64,000 nucleotides of DNA from assembly GCA_034440615.1 (NCBI GenBank), contig JAOTOM010004955.1:356001-420000 (forward strand), read 5' to 3'. The notes beneath the pieces are model-generated. The model had not been told where the DNA came from. It searched no databases and saw only the letters and a program-made list of their open reading frames with translations. The translations under genes were made by a program, and so were the position numbers. Source of the DNA: Ashinkailepas kermadecensis. Lineage: Eukaryota > Arthropoda > Thecostraca > Neolepadidae. The stretch's first letter is position 1. Each line of letters opens with the position of its first letter. Shown here piece after piece: positions 1-12,842 of the stretch.

Positions 1-1430
1 GCTCTGTTACCTACATATTTCATCTGTCGCGGTAGGTAGGTACCCATAACAAACATGAGCATCACTTTGTGTCAGCGATCAAGTATTAGGCAGGTGTATC
101 ATTTTGTGCTAAAGAAAAGACATTGCGTCTCTGTAAACTGCTGATGACTATGTGTTGAAGGCAAATAAAAGCCGAGGTGTTTGTCTCGCGTATGTCTTCC
201 CTCCCACCCCATCCGTACTTCGTATACATATCCATACTCCCCATCCACACATAGCTTAATACTCTCCACCCTGGTGGCGGTTCCGAGGGAGATAAAGGCG
301 TTGGCGTTGGTGCCGGCGGACAACAGAGGGGTTGACATCGGGAAGGAAACGATAACAGGCTTGGCAGAGCCGAAGCAATGTACGAATCAGTTTTCGAAAA
401 TGCATGATGGAAAGAGGACGTGGTGATTTTTTCCACGTACATAAACGCTACAAGCAATTGTGATAGTCACTGTGTTGACTCTTATCGTCGCCATACAAAG
501 CGAATAACACAAAAAAAATATTGCTGAAGTATCAGTAATCCCATTGAAAACGTGAATATCTTCACATTACCAGAGTGTGGCTTTGTATGTGAAATTTCCT
601 ATTTGAAACTCTTCAAACTATTTGTTTTTGAATATGTCCGATTTATAAAGATATGTGTTGTTACAATCAGCGTCAGAAATGAAAAGAATGAAAAGGATGC
701 GCCGAACGGAAACTTGATGCAAGCAAATTTCAGAACTCTGGCAGGCTTAGAAGAACAAAACATGCCAAAATCGACAAATATGTAAAATTCATTTTGCGGA
801 AATGTATAAACTCAAACTTGACTTTCCATCAAATACAATATTTTCCGTTGGCTCCTGGTTATCTGTACCTGTTGAGAAGTCCCCGAAATATGTCATATTC
901 AAAGCTCTACAATTTTCTGAATGCGCATACAATTTCAAAATTAACTGTTTAAAGACAACTTTTACAGATAAAAAAATATATATACTAGACAAAAGTAATG
1001 CGCCAGGACGAGTTATTTCAGATGCCGTTTTAATATCATCTTTCAATTGATATCTACAATCGCAAAGAGTCATTTCCGGAAATCCAAGCTGTTTGCCCCA
1101 CTTTTATTACCAGAATTGGTATCCTACTAGGCGTTGCAGTCAACAGAAAGCACCGAAAACGGCTTCAAAATGTCCCATTTCACCCATCGCGCGAAAATAC
1201 AACGTTAGAAATGTTCCTTTTTTCGGACTTTCCGATAATATTTTGAAAATTTATAAGGTGCCCACGGCCCCAGATTCCATGTTCACCCCCAAAATTCGGT
1301 TTCGGTGAACTTCGAAATCGACGCCGTTTGTAACGATTTGGTTATCAAAGAAAGCCAAATCGACGCCGTTCGATTTGCTTTCATTTTCCTAACATATGTA
1401 CCATTGTGCAGCACAGGTCCCATATGGAAT
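1..1430. other. No gene recognised
   Basis: AT-rich unique-looking DNA. Open frames here are short, overlap on both strands and show no recognisable domain, so none is called. Confidence 0.6.
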
Positions 1431-1436
1431 GTCCAC

Positions 1437-2207
1437 ATGCGCAGTGTCCCAAGAACGTGAATAATGAAGTCACATGAAGGTTGTGAAAATGATGTTTCCG
1501 GGCACAACCTACTGCACTGCGACAGCAAAGAGTGGCTTGTAATAGGTGTTTCACTGTACGTCCATATAAATGATGCTCTGTAGGTGCATAATTGTACTTC
1601 TTGTTGTGATGTTAGCATGGTCGAATATGGTCAGACTGCATCGTTGTCATGTTTGATGGCATTCAGTACGTGTTATAAGTAACCATCAGATGTTCTGAAG
1701 TAAAATTACGTCGCTACACGGAAATAAACTGCGACACTGTAGTAATCATAAAATGTTCAACCCTTGTTAAGGAAGCTACAAGAGCCGCATTGGAGAGCTA
1801 CAAATGTGTAAGTTGGAAAAACAAGTGCTCATCATCTGATGATTATTTCGTTGTTCTATCCCATCGTTGTTCGATTGTGCACTGCTTAGTGCAGTGCAGT
1901 AATGTGCAATAATGTGCAAGAACCAGGGAGTGCCCAAAACGTGAACAATGAAACCACAGGAAGCTTGTGAAAATGTTCATGTTTTCTGGGACACGCTATG
2001 TAAACCGTGAGAAAAACGTCTGTGTTTGCACTACGATAGAGATTCGACTGTACGTCCATGCAATTGATGGCTCCAGGTACATACATGCCTGTATGCCTAC
2101 AGGTGATGAGGGCATAATTGTGCTTCTTGTTGTGAGGCCAGCATGATCAGATGTTTCCACTACCAGACCACCAGATGTTCCAAAGTAAAATTACGTCGTC
2201 ACAAGTA
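1437..2207 (+). repeat. Diverged direct duplication, 485-bp offset
   Basis: Copy A (about 1437-1722) and copy B (about 1922-2207) align in order at a constant 485-bp offset. Shared anchors are a 5' block containing GTGAA.AATGAA and TTGTGAAAATG, a middle block with TGTACGTCCAT and CATAATTGT.CTTCTTGTTGTGA, and a 3' block CAGATGTTC followed by AAGTAAAATTACGTCG. The copies differ by many substitutions and small indels, so the duplication is old. No coding potential is visible. Confidence 0.75.
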
Positions 2208-3736
2208 GATAAGCATATGGGTGACCTATCGGTGATATCTTCTGACCGGCGGTGGCAGTCCGCTGTGTCCAAGGTGCCATGCTGCACCGTCAGTGCGGCA
2301 CGTACTGATTTCCTGCAGCCGACTTACCCATGAGCGAAGGCGTCACTTTGGACGTACCTCTCTCTCTCTCTCTCAGTCTCCCTTAGGGAAGTATTAGGGG
2401 ATGAGTCAGCAATTGTTCAATCGGGACGGCTCTTCCGCTTCCTGTCAGGAGTCAAGTTTCTTTCTGTGATTTATGCCCCTCATTAACTCGCTTTTACACC
2501 TGACCAAATGAGGATCGTAGCACGACATTATGTCACACGTACATCCACCCCTTCACATGCAGTTGTCTCGTCGACTGAACTCGTCGACTGACCTTCGGGC
2601 ATATGCCATTGGTTGACTGACGATGTTACCGGCGCTGCATGATCGACGCAGTCGATGTGCCCATGAACTCCAATACCCAACATATCGGTAATTGGTGACC
2701 TGAAACTTTGTGAAGTTTATTAAGGCAAACTATAAGACTTACATCAATAAGTTTGAATTTGTTTTTTTTGTGAAGCAAACATTTTTATATTACCCTTTTT
2801 ATTTAATTGTTCGATCCCGTAGTTTTCCAATATGAGACAATTTACTCGAAATCCGTCCGTTCCGAAAATTGGAAAATCATAGAAACCATGGGAAACGGAT
2901 GCCTATATGGGATATTTAAAAGCAAAGCGCATTTTTTTTTTATATAGCAGCCAAATCATGCCCGTTTGTACTGCTGCCATCAAGGTTATCAATTACAATG
3001 GGCTAGTGGTCACAGAAGGTCACGAGGGCACGTGGTCATGGGGTCGCGTGGTCAAACGTGAGAAATGTTGATATTTTATCACGGACGTGTTTTCTTTAAT
3101 CATTTTTTATTCTCAACGATGCATAATATATACCCCTTTCTCTTCATTATCGATGAGATATCTATCGCCAAAGATACCCTTGTTGTGTGACCTCAAAATA
3201 CTGCCGGAGGCTATAACTCCGAAACCGTTAGTCGGATTGGACTAAAACTTGTCCAGGCGTGTTCGGAGCACAAGACTACCCTGTACACCAATTTTGGTCC
3301 AAATACAAATTTAGTGGGTGTAAAATATGAAGAAGAAAAATGTTTGGTCGATCTGTCGTTGAACGCACCATGCGCCAGATAAACCTTTCCCATTGACTAT
3401 GGGCACCTGCCGCATGCCAGAGGTCAGCCATTGCGTCGAGAGTGGCAAATGTGACCCGAAAAACAGGCTCTGCTTCTTACCCCATCAACGTCCTTGTCAG
3501 GCCACATTTCGGATGAAAAGTCGGATGCACGCACAGTACCAACGTTCGTGATACCAACGATACCTTTAGACTTTCCCTATAGAAAATGTGTTTCCTACAA
3601 TCAAGGCTGCCCTGAAACATCACCAAACATAATATTCGGCCTTTTCAACCGGCTCATTGCATCGATGGATTGGTGGATTTGCTGCAGCCAACTTCATCGG
3701 TCGAAAATCATACGGTCGCACGTACTGTCCTGCCAG
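2208..3736. other. No gene recognised; short CT microsatellite
   Basis: Contains a (CT)n run at about 2358-2375 and AT-rich sequence. The frames at 3211-3393 and 3494-3868 have no recognisable domain; the second runs into a tandem duplication. Confidence 0.5.
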
Positions 3737-3948
3737 CAAAGCTATCGTGGGATGGATATTGTAGGTGAATATTACTCATGGTACATGCAGGGAAATACAG
3801 CTGTGTTATTTACCGCTCAACCTGCCGCTAGATGGCAGTACAAAGCTATCGTGGGAGGGATATTGTAGGTGAATATTACTCATGGTACATGCAGGGAAAT
3901 ACAGCTGTGTTATTCGCCGTTCAACCTGTCGCTAGATGGCAGTACAAA
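3737..3948 (+). repeat. 104-bp tandem duplication
   Basis: Two adjacent copies of a 104-bp unit start at 3737 and 3841, both opening with CAAAGCTATCGTGGGA and closing with GCTAGATGGCAGTA. Only a handful of substitutions separate them, so this is a recent local duplication compared with the 485-bp one upstream. Confidence 0.9.
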
Positions 3949-4937
3949 AATGTAAAGATGGCGGCTCCGTGACAGATAAACAATACGCGTACCGTGTTGC
4001 GTGATACTGTCTGAGTTTGCTTCAGAGTAACACAGATGGATTCTACCATACCGAAAGAATCAATTGTGCAAATCTCAGTATATCGGAGTATATCTCAGTA
4101 TATGCAAATCTCATGAGTATATCGGCGATAAAAAGCGTTGTGCCATCGAGGGCGAAGCTGTACTAGATGCAAGACACATTATTTCTTATGGTACGATTGG
4201 GAAAGAACCAGGCAAGGTTATGGTGGAGGCACTGCATACAATCCAGCCACCTACGCGATAAGCCCCATGAGCTGCATGCTATGGTGGAGTGTGGGAGATT
4301 CTGGGTTCAGTGCTCATGCAAGGCTGGCCTCTGAGAATGCTGCAAGTATTGCATTGCCCTGCTACTATACCTAAACAGATGAGGGAAGTGAAGGTTTGAG
4401 TGATTGTTATGATTGGCAGAACTATGTACAGATATAATTGTAATATGGAAATCAGAAATTAGCATTAACAGGGCATAAAACCAGGAAGGTCTGACCCCTG
4501 ATGACATCAGAATTTCTATATGTGCCTGGCATCATCATGTAAATGTGAAAGCCTTGTGGAATTATTGATGTTGCGAATATCTGATTCAACCACATTGCTT
4601 TCATGGATCTGTTTATTCCGAATGCTAAGTCATTCAATTATTGGTGTTAAATTGATGGCACCAAACATACAGGAGTCTGTCAATTGAAAACAACCAATTC
4701 AATGAAACAGTCCAGATGTTCTCTGAAATATGTTGCTAATGATGTTTAGTTTGGATACAAAATAAATCCATCCCATGTTTTTCCACCATAAAGCAAAGGA
4801 GATTAGGTTAGGTTTGGTTACTTTTATTTAAATTTTCACATGTTTAGAAATTTTTGTGAATTGTTTGAAAATAATTCATTTCAATTTTCATCCCAAATGT
4901 TAGGCTAGTATAAGTCTTAAAAAGGTAAATTTGCACT
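3949..4937. other. No gene recognised
   Basis: AT-rich sequence without a domain-bearing frame. A single GGTTAGGTTTGG-like stretch near 4803 resembles the pentamer motif seen in the foldback elements. Confidence 0.5.
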
Positions 4938-5866
4938 TTAACACGCGCCCTGGAAGGCCTCTGAGAATTACGCGCACTGGAGGGGGGGCGGATTCCGCCC
5001 CCCCTAAGATCTCGGCTCCTAGTAAAGCTGGATGAACGAAATTCGCAGAGTGGATGGGCACGGTAGTGAACTCTATTGTGTGCAATTTTCGTGACCTTAG
5101 GTCAATATCTTCAAGGTCAAATGAGGTCAGATTGGCAACATTTTCCGGTTTTGCGTGGCTTGGCTTGTCATCGTTATGGATCGCTGTGATTGTGTTTGAA
5201 TGCTCAAAAATGGGCATCAGTGATGTTTTGGACATTACTAATGATGCAATGCAGATGCTAGACCCAACATTTGACCTCAGGTCACTTATATAGCACCACT
5301 TTATCAGGTCAGTTACCTGTTCCAGTTACCGGGACCGGCCGCCCGCCCGACTGCTCCGTCGGGTAGCTCGGAGCAATCGGCTTCGTGAAGAAGGGAGTGA
5401 AGTACATGAATAAAGTATGGAAACGCAATGGCAAACAGTACAAATGACAACCAGTAGTGCATTTATGGCAACATTCCAGTTGATCAAGTTTGGTTCCATT
5501 AACATGTCATGAACTTGACCTGACTTGATCTTGGTGACCTAATATGACCTTGAAACTATACAGCATATCAATATGCATCAAACAAGTCCCTAGTGTTGCC
5601 TAGAACACTTCCCTTTTGTCAGTATACTGGGAGCGCATCTGCGCCGATTTTTGTGGTCTGGCGCTATAACATTTTTTTACTTTAGCGGCCCCTAACTTGA
5701 AAAATTGTCGGGCGATTTCCATTTTTCTTGCTTTAAACAACGCGCCGTTAATTTTTAAGCAGGTACACCGAAAATCGCGTATATCGACCGGTAAAATCTG
5801 CAGTTATTTGCGAAAAACCGGAGGGGTGGGCGGATTTCGCCCCCCCCCCTCCAGTGCGCGTGTTAA
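4938..5866. mobile_element. Candidate non-autonomous TTAA-flanked DNA element
   Basis: TTAA occurs at 4938-4941 and 5863-5866. Immediately inside, the left end reads CACGCGCCCTGGA and the right end, reverse-complemented, reads CACGCGCACTGGA followed by a G-tract and GCGAAATCCGCCC. A second left-side copy of GCGCACTGGAGGGG lies near 4968. TTAA duplication is typical of piggyBac and Kolobok elements. The interior (about 0.9 kb) has no transposase. The inverted ends are short and G/C-run-rich, so chance similarity or another family is possible. Confidence 0.4.
4982..5004. repeat. GC hairpin, 11-bp perfect arms
   Basis: GGGGGGGCGGA, one T, then TCCGCCCCCCC: a perfect inverted repeat just inside the left end of the candidate TTAA element. 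A diverged counterpart (GGGCGGATTTCGCCC) lies near the right end at about 5828-5845. Confidence 0.85.
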
Positions 5867-5879
5867 GGTGTTCTATAAA

Positions 5880-6735
5880 TTTTTGGACTTTTTCTTTCCA
5901 ATGCAATGTTTTTGGATGTGGTCAGCATGCTGTGACCACCCATTTCCTGTGCAAATGCTTACTTTTCAGTTTCCAGGCAAAATAAAACCAAAAAGGACTT
6001 TGAATTAGGTAACATAGGATAAAAATAATTTAAGAAAAGAATAAAAAAAATGCAATGCACTCTAACCTAACCTAGCGTAGCTTAATACAACGAAGAATGG
6101 CTCTTAGATGCTCCTGGGTTTTAGACATTGCGTGTAAAGAAAGCATACGACCTTCAATATACCAGGAGGTGCTGAGTTGACATCAAAAGTAACGTTAAGG
6201 ATTATACTTTATTAGGTACTCAACGTTTCGGCCAGGGGCCATCGTCAGGAGTCAGGTTAAGCTACCTAGCGTAGCTTAACCTCCCATATAAGGAACAAAA
6301 AATTGGGAGAAAAAATATTTTAAAATAATGAACCTTTTTCACAATGTTTCAACTTAAAAACCAAACATAACCTAGCCAAATCTGTTTTTTAGAAAGAAAT
6401 TGTGTTTTTTTAATTTCAATAAAACAAAACTTTTTTCCAAACTAAAAAACCTCACCTAGTGTAACCTAACCAACATTAACCCCTTCGTCTGCTTCATGAA
6501 TGTAAATGTGTGGAAAACTTGTCGTGTTAATACCATGAAGCACAATAATACCTTTAAAAAGCCAAAAGCCAAAAAGCCATCATGGCTTTTCATCGGTGTA
6601 TATTCTTCCACCCACTCCCTTTTGATAAAATTTCCTTTACCAACTGAAAAGTATGCATTTGAACTAGAAATGAGTGGTCACACCATCTTAGTCATTTTAA
6701 GAAATGTGTTCTTACAAATTGTTCTTGAAGTGCCC
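5880..6735. mobile_element. Foldback repeat with CCTAA/TTAGG-type motifs (copy 3)
   Basis: The left arm (about 5880-5990) and right arm (about 6635-6735) are inverted copies: both carry the order GGTCA..TGTGACCACCCATTTC-like, TTCAAATGC-like and TACTTTTCAGTT. Between the arms are runs of CTAACCTAACCTAG. The architecture and arm words match the foldbacks inside the two hAT-like copies at 19.1-19.9 and 29.1-29.9 kb, more diverged. No protein is encoded; the 5697-6008 and 6496-6747 frames are incidental. Confidence 0.6.
6225..6248 (-). ncRNA. Hammerhead-ribozyme-like motif (Penelope-type?)
   Basis: On the minus strand the order is CTGACGA, T, GGCC-CCT-GGCC hairpin, GAAAC. CTGANGA and GAAA are the two conserved hammerhead core strands separated by stem II. 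The motif resembles minimal hammerheads reported in Penelope-like retroelement ends, and it sits in an isolated 60-80 bp patch of non-AT-rich sequence. Problems: an unpaired T before stem II, a very short possible stem III, and no obvious stem I. It is a candidate only. Confidence 0.3.
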
Positions 6736-6752
6736 TACCTGAATTAAAACAC

Positions 6753-7960
6753 TAGTATCTAAAATACTTGGTCACATTTCTCTCTTCCCTTAAAAGGAGC
6801 TTGATAGTGCATACAAATTTTGGTGGTAGATACCAGTGTTGTGTGACCACAAGGAGGTCAATCAAAATATTGTTCTTGCATGGCATTGATTCTTTTGGTT
6901 GGTGCTGTGCTAGCAATACAAAAAGTACATGAGCCTCCAGCCCCATCATCAAGGGTTAAGTTATAGATGTACTTTTTCAAGTTCATCACAGATGCTCTCC
7001 TACAGAGCAGCTCCAGCATTGGGCTGGCTGATCGAAACTACCTTCCAGCCCGACTGCAAATCATGGAAGACATTTTCTGAAAATATCCCAGATTGGGTTG
7101 GGTGCCCCACCCAGACACGGTTGTTTTTTCTCAATAATACAATATAAATTTGAATGTTTTTGCACTCCCTTGTGCTGCACATTTTGTGTAGGTAGTTCCT
7201 AATCACAACACTATTGTCATTTAAAAAACATGCAGCCAAGTTGCATGTGCCTTCACTGGTGATTTATTGTGAAAATTATATTTATATTTACCCTGCGTTT
7301 TTAACTGAAGTTCACCCTTATGTGGATTTACGCTGTTAATTTTCCGCTCGGAACTACTGGCAGAAAAGTATGGGAATCTGAATGAGACACCAGTGATGCA
7401 GAGGGGCCAGGTACTTGTGCAAACTGGAGTGTGACGAAGCATCAGTCAACAGTGTGAAAATATATTGCATGCATGTTACTCTGGCTTGTTTGCATTCTTG
7501 TTTCCAAATTGTTTTTGGTAGCGCGCCAGATTTTCACGCTTTTATCTGGCACACAGTAGTTCAACGTCTCTGCCAATAGGTGGCAACTCTTTCGCCTTAA
7601 ACGATCAATAGGAAACATGGAAATTAAGCTGGGAAAGGGCAGGGTAGGTCAGATCAAATTAGGCCTGGCCAGATCAGGTCACGTCAGGTCAGGCCAGGTC
7701 AGGTTAGGTTAGGTTAGTGGTTATCTAATTTGGGGTTAACTCAGTTCATATCCGATCCAAAAACCACGTGAATTAGGTATAATATATTTTGCATTTAGCT
7801 GGACTGCAGTGCAGGACACCAGAAAGGACAAGGGAAAGCACAATTTACTCACCAATATGTCCATCCGCAAAACTCACAGTATTTAATTTCAACAAATGTA
7901 GCCAACGAAATGCCCGACATCAACCACAAAAAAGCGTCCGACGCTCGCGTCCGACGGCAG
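6753..7960. other. No gene recognised; AGGTC/TTAGG repeats
   Basis: No supported coding frame. At about 7645-7715 there are tandem-like AGGTC units (CAGGTCAGGCCAGGTCAGG) grading into GGTTAGGTTAGGTTAG. Confidence 0.5.
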
Positions 7961-7963
7961 AAC

Positions 7964-8001
7964 GCGGCAGACAACTTGAAATATTTCAAGTTGTCTGCCG
8001 C
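7964..8001. repeat. Perfect 38-bp palindrome
   Basis: Two 19-bp arms with no spacer: the left arm starts GCGGCAGACAACTTG and the right arm is its exact reverse complement. Flanking DNA is rich in CGACG/CCGAC words and, about 150 bp on, repeats TCTGCCGGGTG; this could be the core of a small foldback element whose outer limits I could not fix. Confidence 0.9.
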
Positions 8002-9365
8002 CGACGCCGACAAAGCTACTAAATCATAATCGCTATGACTTACACATTGCGTGACGTCATCCATTCATGCTGTGACCTCAGAGGCTGCGGACGTCGCCGA
8101 CGTCGGGTTCTGCTCGATTCTGTTCGGTTCTGCCGAGTCCTGCTCAGTGCTGCCAACGTCACGATTCTGCCGGGTGTCTGCCGGGTGTCTGCTGCGTGTA
8201 AACAGGCCTTTAATCGTACGGTACATTATACATTATACAGTGCCTGGGTGCAATGACCTGTAGAGCCAGTCCAGTTGCTATTCATTCTCCACCACTGCAC
8301 GGGTGGTTGAACCGAAGTAAATATAAAATTAACTTGAAAGATGTCAAGGGATAACACCAAGCGGCAACTGCACTGGAGGCTAAGTTTGAATACACATACA
8401 ATTCACGTGAATGTCGGCATGGGAGGAAAGTATTAAACCAATCATGACTGGAACATTCTCGTTTTCAACCACGAGCCGTAGGAGAGTCGCTTAAAAATAA
8501 TTATTCAATCGCTCATGAGAGACTATATCAACATCATTATGGGCAATATCAGCATATAGTGAACCACGTGCACTTAACTCATGTTGGGGGAAAATTATTG
8601 TACCGTATGCTGCGACGAACCATTGGAATGAAATTCCAATTCGCTGTGTCTTCGAAGGCTCAGTAGGCAAACCCGAGGCCCTAGAACTCCGGTCAGTTCA
8701 AAGGCGGTGTTGCCAACAAATGGCATGCATCGGACGGACCATCATCTGCCAGACACATTGGCTGGATAATTCAATTAAAGTTTGCAAAAGTGCATTTCTC
8801 ATAACGTCAGAATCCCATTGCATGTTAAATGGCCTGTTCTAAGATGCATAATAAGAATGTGAAAAAATGTTATTATGCACACCCATTCGGCATCCTCCAG
8901 TAAAATGTTTTAATTATAACACAGATTCAATTACACTTCGCGGTATCTCATTCATTCCAGCATAATAATTGTGCCTTTCTTGACTTTTATAATTGAGGTG
9001 TTCTTGTTTTGAAATTCGACATAAAAAATTATTTCCCACCGCCGTTTATAAATATACAAAGATGCATGCACTGCTTGAGTTTCTATTGGAAGTGATTACC
9101 CGCGTCATGAAAAAGGTGTAATGCTACGGTATTATTAAACAATTTGTTTGTAAGAATGTCAAGAGATTGTGGTTGAAAAATGTTCTTTATAACACAGCAC
9201 GACATATACCGGGTCGGCATATGGTTTTTTGTAACGTCTCCTTACCTTCAGCAGATTCACGTCATAGTCTCTAGCCGCTCTCGCTCGCACGCTCTCAGTC
9301 TCGCATGTTATTCGAAATATAATGGCCAACCTACGTTTATTGCTACATTGTTACATGCATAAGCA
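8002..9365. other. No gene recognised
   Basis: After about 200 bp of repetitive TCTGCC/GCCGA words the sequence is AT-rich and shows no domain-bearing frame or RNA gene. Confidence 0.5.
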
Positions 9366-10972
<1,607 letters not shown>

Positions 10973-11120
10973 GGCTGGTGGCGATTATAAGTGGCACCTC
11001 CACCGTCGGCAGGTAGCCTCCCCGGGCCGTTACCGCACCGGCAGATGGCTGGTGGTGTTTGTGAGTGGCACCTCCACCGTCGGCAGGCAGCCCCCCCACC
11101 CAGGTGGCTGTCGTCAGTCG
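10973..11120 (+). repeat. 74-bp tandem duplication
   Basis: Units start at 10973 and 11047 with GGCTGGTGG and share GTGGCACCTCCACCGTCGGC. Open frames on both strands across it (10894-11228) are GC-rich read-through, not genes. A C-tract and CA run follow at about 11204-11231. Confidence 0.85.
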
Positions 11121-11231
11121 GGCAACGGCCTCTGTTGGCCATTGCCGACTTGGCCCTACGGGAATTCCATGGAATGAATCGACTTCAAGATGACTCTTAG
11201 CCCCCCCCTCCCCCCCCCCCCCACACACACA

Positions 11232-12053
11232 ACCTTCAGATAATTCCTTTGCAACTACCCATGCATCAACAAGCAGGTGACATCACCACATTGTTTGTTA
11301 GGCTGGCGAAACCCACTGAAGAAGACCCATGCTACTCATCATATTTCACACTTGACCAATGTTATCCCTCATCAAATTGTGTTTTGAGGTAAACTGAGAA
11401 GTCAATATTAACGCAGCGTACATCCATAGCAACAATTTCTATAGGAATCAATTGGCTGGAAGAACAGGCTTCCTCGTGACCACCTACAGTTCCTCGTACT
11501 ACTCTCGTGTCGAGGGAACTGTTTGAGACTGTTAGCATGTGCAGGACCCGAGGACTATGGGGGGGGGGGGATGAGGGGCAGGGAAGTCAGTTAGCCACCG
11601 TCAAAATAGTAAGTGGTCCAATCCATTGGTTTGACACGCCAGAATTTTTTGGTCCATTTTTGTCTGGCGCACTTATTATTTGGCTACGCTATAAATGAGG
11701 TGGGTCTGTTTAAGGTTTCCACAATTAAGCCATTACAACCGCATCACTCTAGCTGCTCAATGTCATCTTAGAGCAACTGATGTTATAATTAGATACTAAT
11801 TTGTTCATTTGGCTTGCAATACCAAAAGACAGATATATTGTGAATATCGCCATCGTAAATGAAGCCTTTGAATATTGTAAACTCGCGGCATTTCACTCGC
11901 AAAAACAAACCCTTACCCCACCTCCTCAATACATTTTGAATGCACTGCCAATGAGTATATCCTCAGTCAGCCAATGATAATCGAATTATAGCTGTCCGAC
12001 TCCATATACTGTCATGCCAGGTCCGTGCACACTAAATGTGACACGGCACTCGC
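11232..12053. other. No gene recognised
   Basis: Contains a G-tract at about 11560-11569. No supported coding frame. Confidence 0.5.
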
Positions 12054-12135
12054 TCGTGCCATAACGCCTTCTATCTCGTGCCATAACCCTTCTATCTCGT
12101 GCCATAACGCCTTCTATCTCGTGCCATAACCATTC
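12054..12135 (+). repeat. 21-22-bp minisatellite, four copies
   Basis: The phrase CTCGTGCCATAAC recurs at about 12054, 12076, 12097 and 12119, separated by TTCTAT. Confidence 0.9.
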
Positions 12136-12175
12136 TACCCAAACGTAAACGCGCAGATGCTTAGCTGAACGATCG

Positions 12176-12465
12176 AATGGTGTCCGAGGCTGGTGTGTGC
12201 CCTAATCGACTGAATGGTGTCCGAGGCTGGTGTGTGCCCTGACCGACTGAATGGTGTCCGAGGCTGGTGTGTGCCCTGACCGATTGACTGGTGTCCGAGG
12301 CTGGTGTGTGCCCTGACCCACTGAATGTCGTCCGAGGCTGGTGTGTGCCCTGACCGACTGAATGGTGTCCGAGGTTGGTGTGTGCCCTAAACGACTGAAT
12401 GGTGTCCGAGGCTGGTGTGTGCCCTGACCGACTGAATGGTGTACGAGGCTGGTGTGTGCACAAGC
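12176..12465 (+). repeat. 37-bp minisatellite, about eight copies
   Basis: TGTCCGAGGCTGGTGTGTGC recurs every 37 bp from 12181 to 12440 with rare substitutions. The proline/histidine-rich minus frames at 12161-12496 are read-through: because 37 is not a multiple of 3, each successive unit appears in a different frame. Confidence 0.95.
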
Positions 12466-12577
12466 CACAGCGCATAACGTCTGTCGTGTCATTCATTGGC
12501 CAATCAAAACAGCTAGCCAGTAGTCAAAATTACCATCGCTAAGAATTAGAGATTTCGGCACCATGGTTCGTTTATCC

Positions 12578-12746
12578 GTGCTAGATAGGCTGGGATATAT
12601 AGTTCCCTTGGAACTTGAGATAATGGATTGATCGGGGTGTGAGCATGTACTTTTGTGGTATCTTTTCTAGATTGGCTTGACCCAGATGGGTCCCTGTGGC
12701 TCTTATTAAGCCTTAACACCTTATGAACTTTATGAACTTCATCCAC
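12578..12746 (+). mobile_element. CR1-family LINE 3' end fragment
   Basis: Matches the 3' region of the minus-strand CR1 element at 59.7 kb, in plus orientation. Shared landmarks in order: GCTGGGATATATAG, AACTTG.GATAA, TCTTTTCTAGAT.GGCTT, CCCAGATGGG.CCCTGTGG, CTCTTATTAAGCCTTAA, then a short tandem tail of ATGAACTTT units. The tail corresponds to the CTTTATGA tail of the full element. Severe 5' truncation to under 200 bp is normal for LINE insertions. Confidence 0.8.
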
Positions 12747-12842
12747 AAACGATTTCAAGTGTGGTAGAAACTTATTTTTGTTCGAGAACTTCCCTCTGCA
12801 AGCGTCACCTTGACGCACACAATTTGTATAGGTAGGTTACTT

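Noticed and set aside
7680..7720. Interstitial telomere
   Set aside because: Only a few TTAGG units grading into AGGTC units; too short and mixed to be a telomeric tract.
12176..12465. Possible CRISPR array (regular 37-bp spacing)
   Set aside because: Units are contiguous without unique spacers, and the DNA is eukaryotic in character; it is a minisatellite. The same holds for the other arrays.
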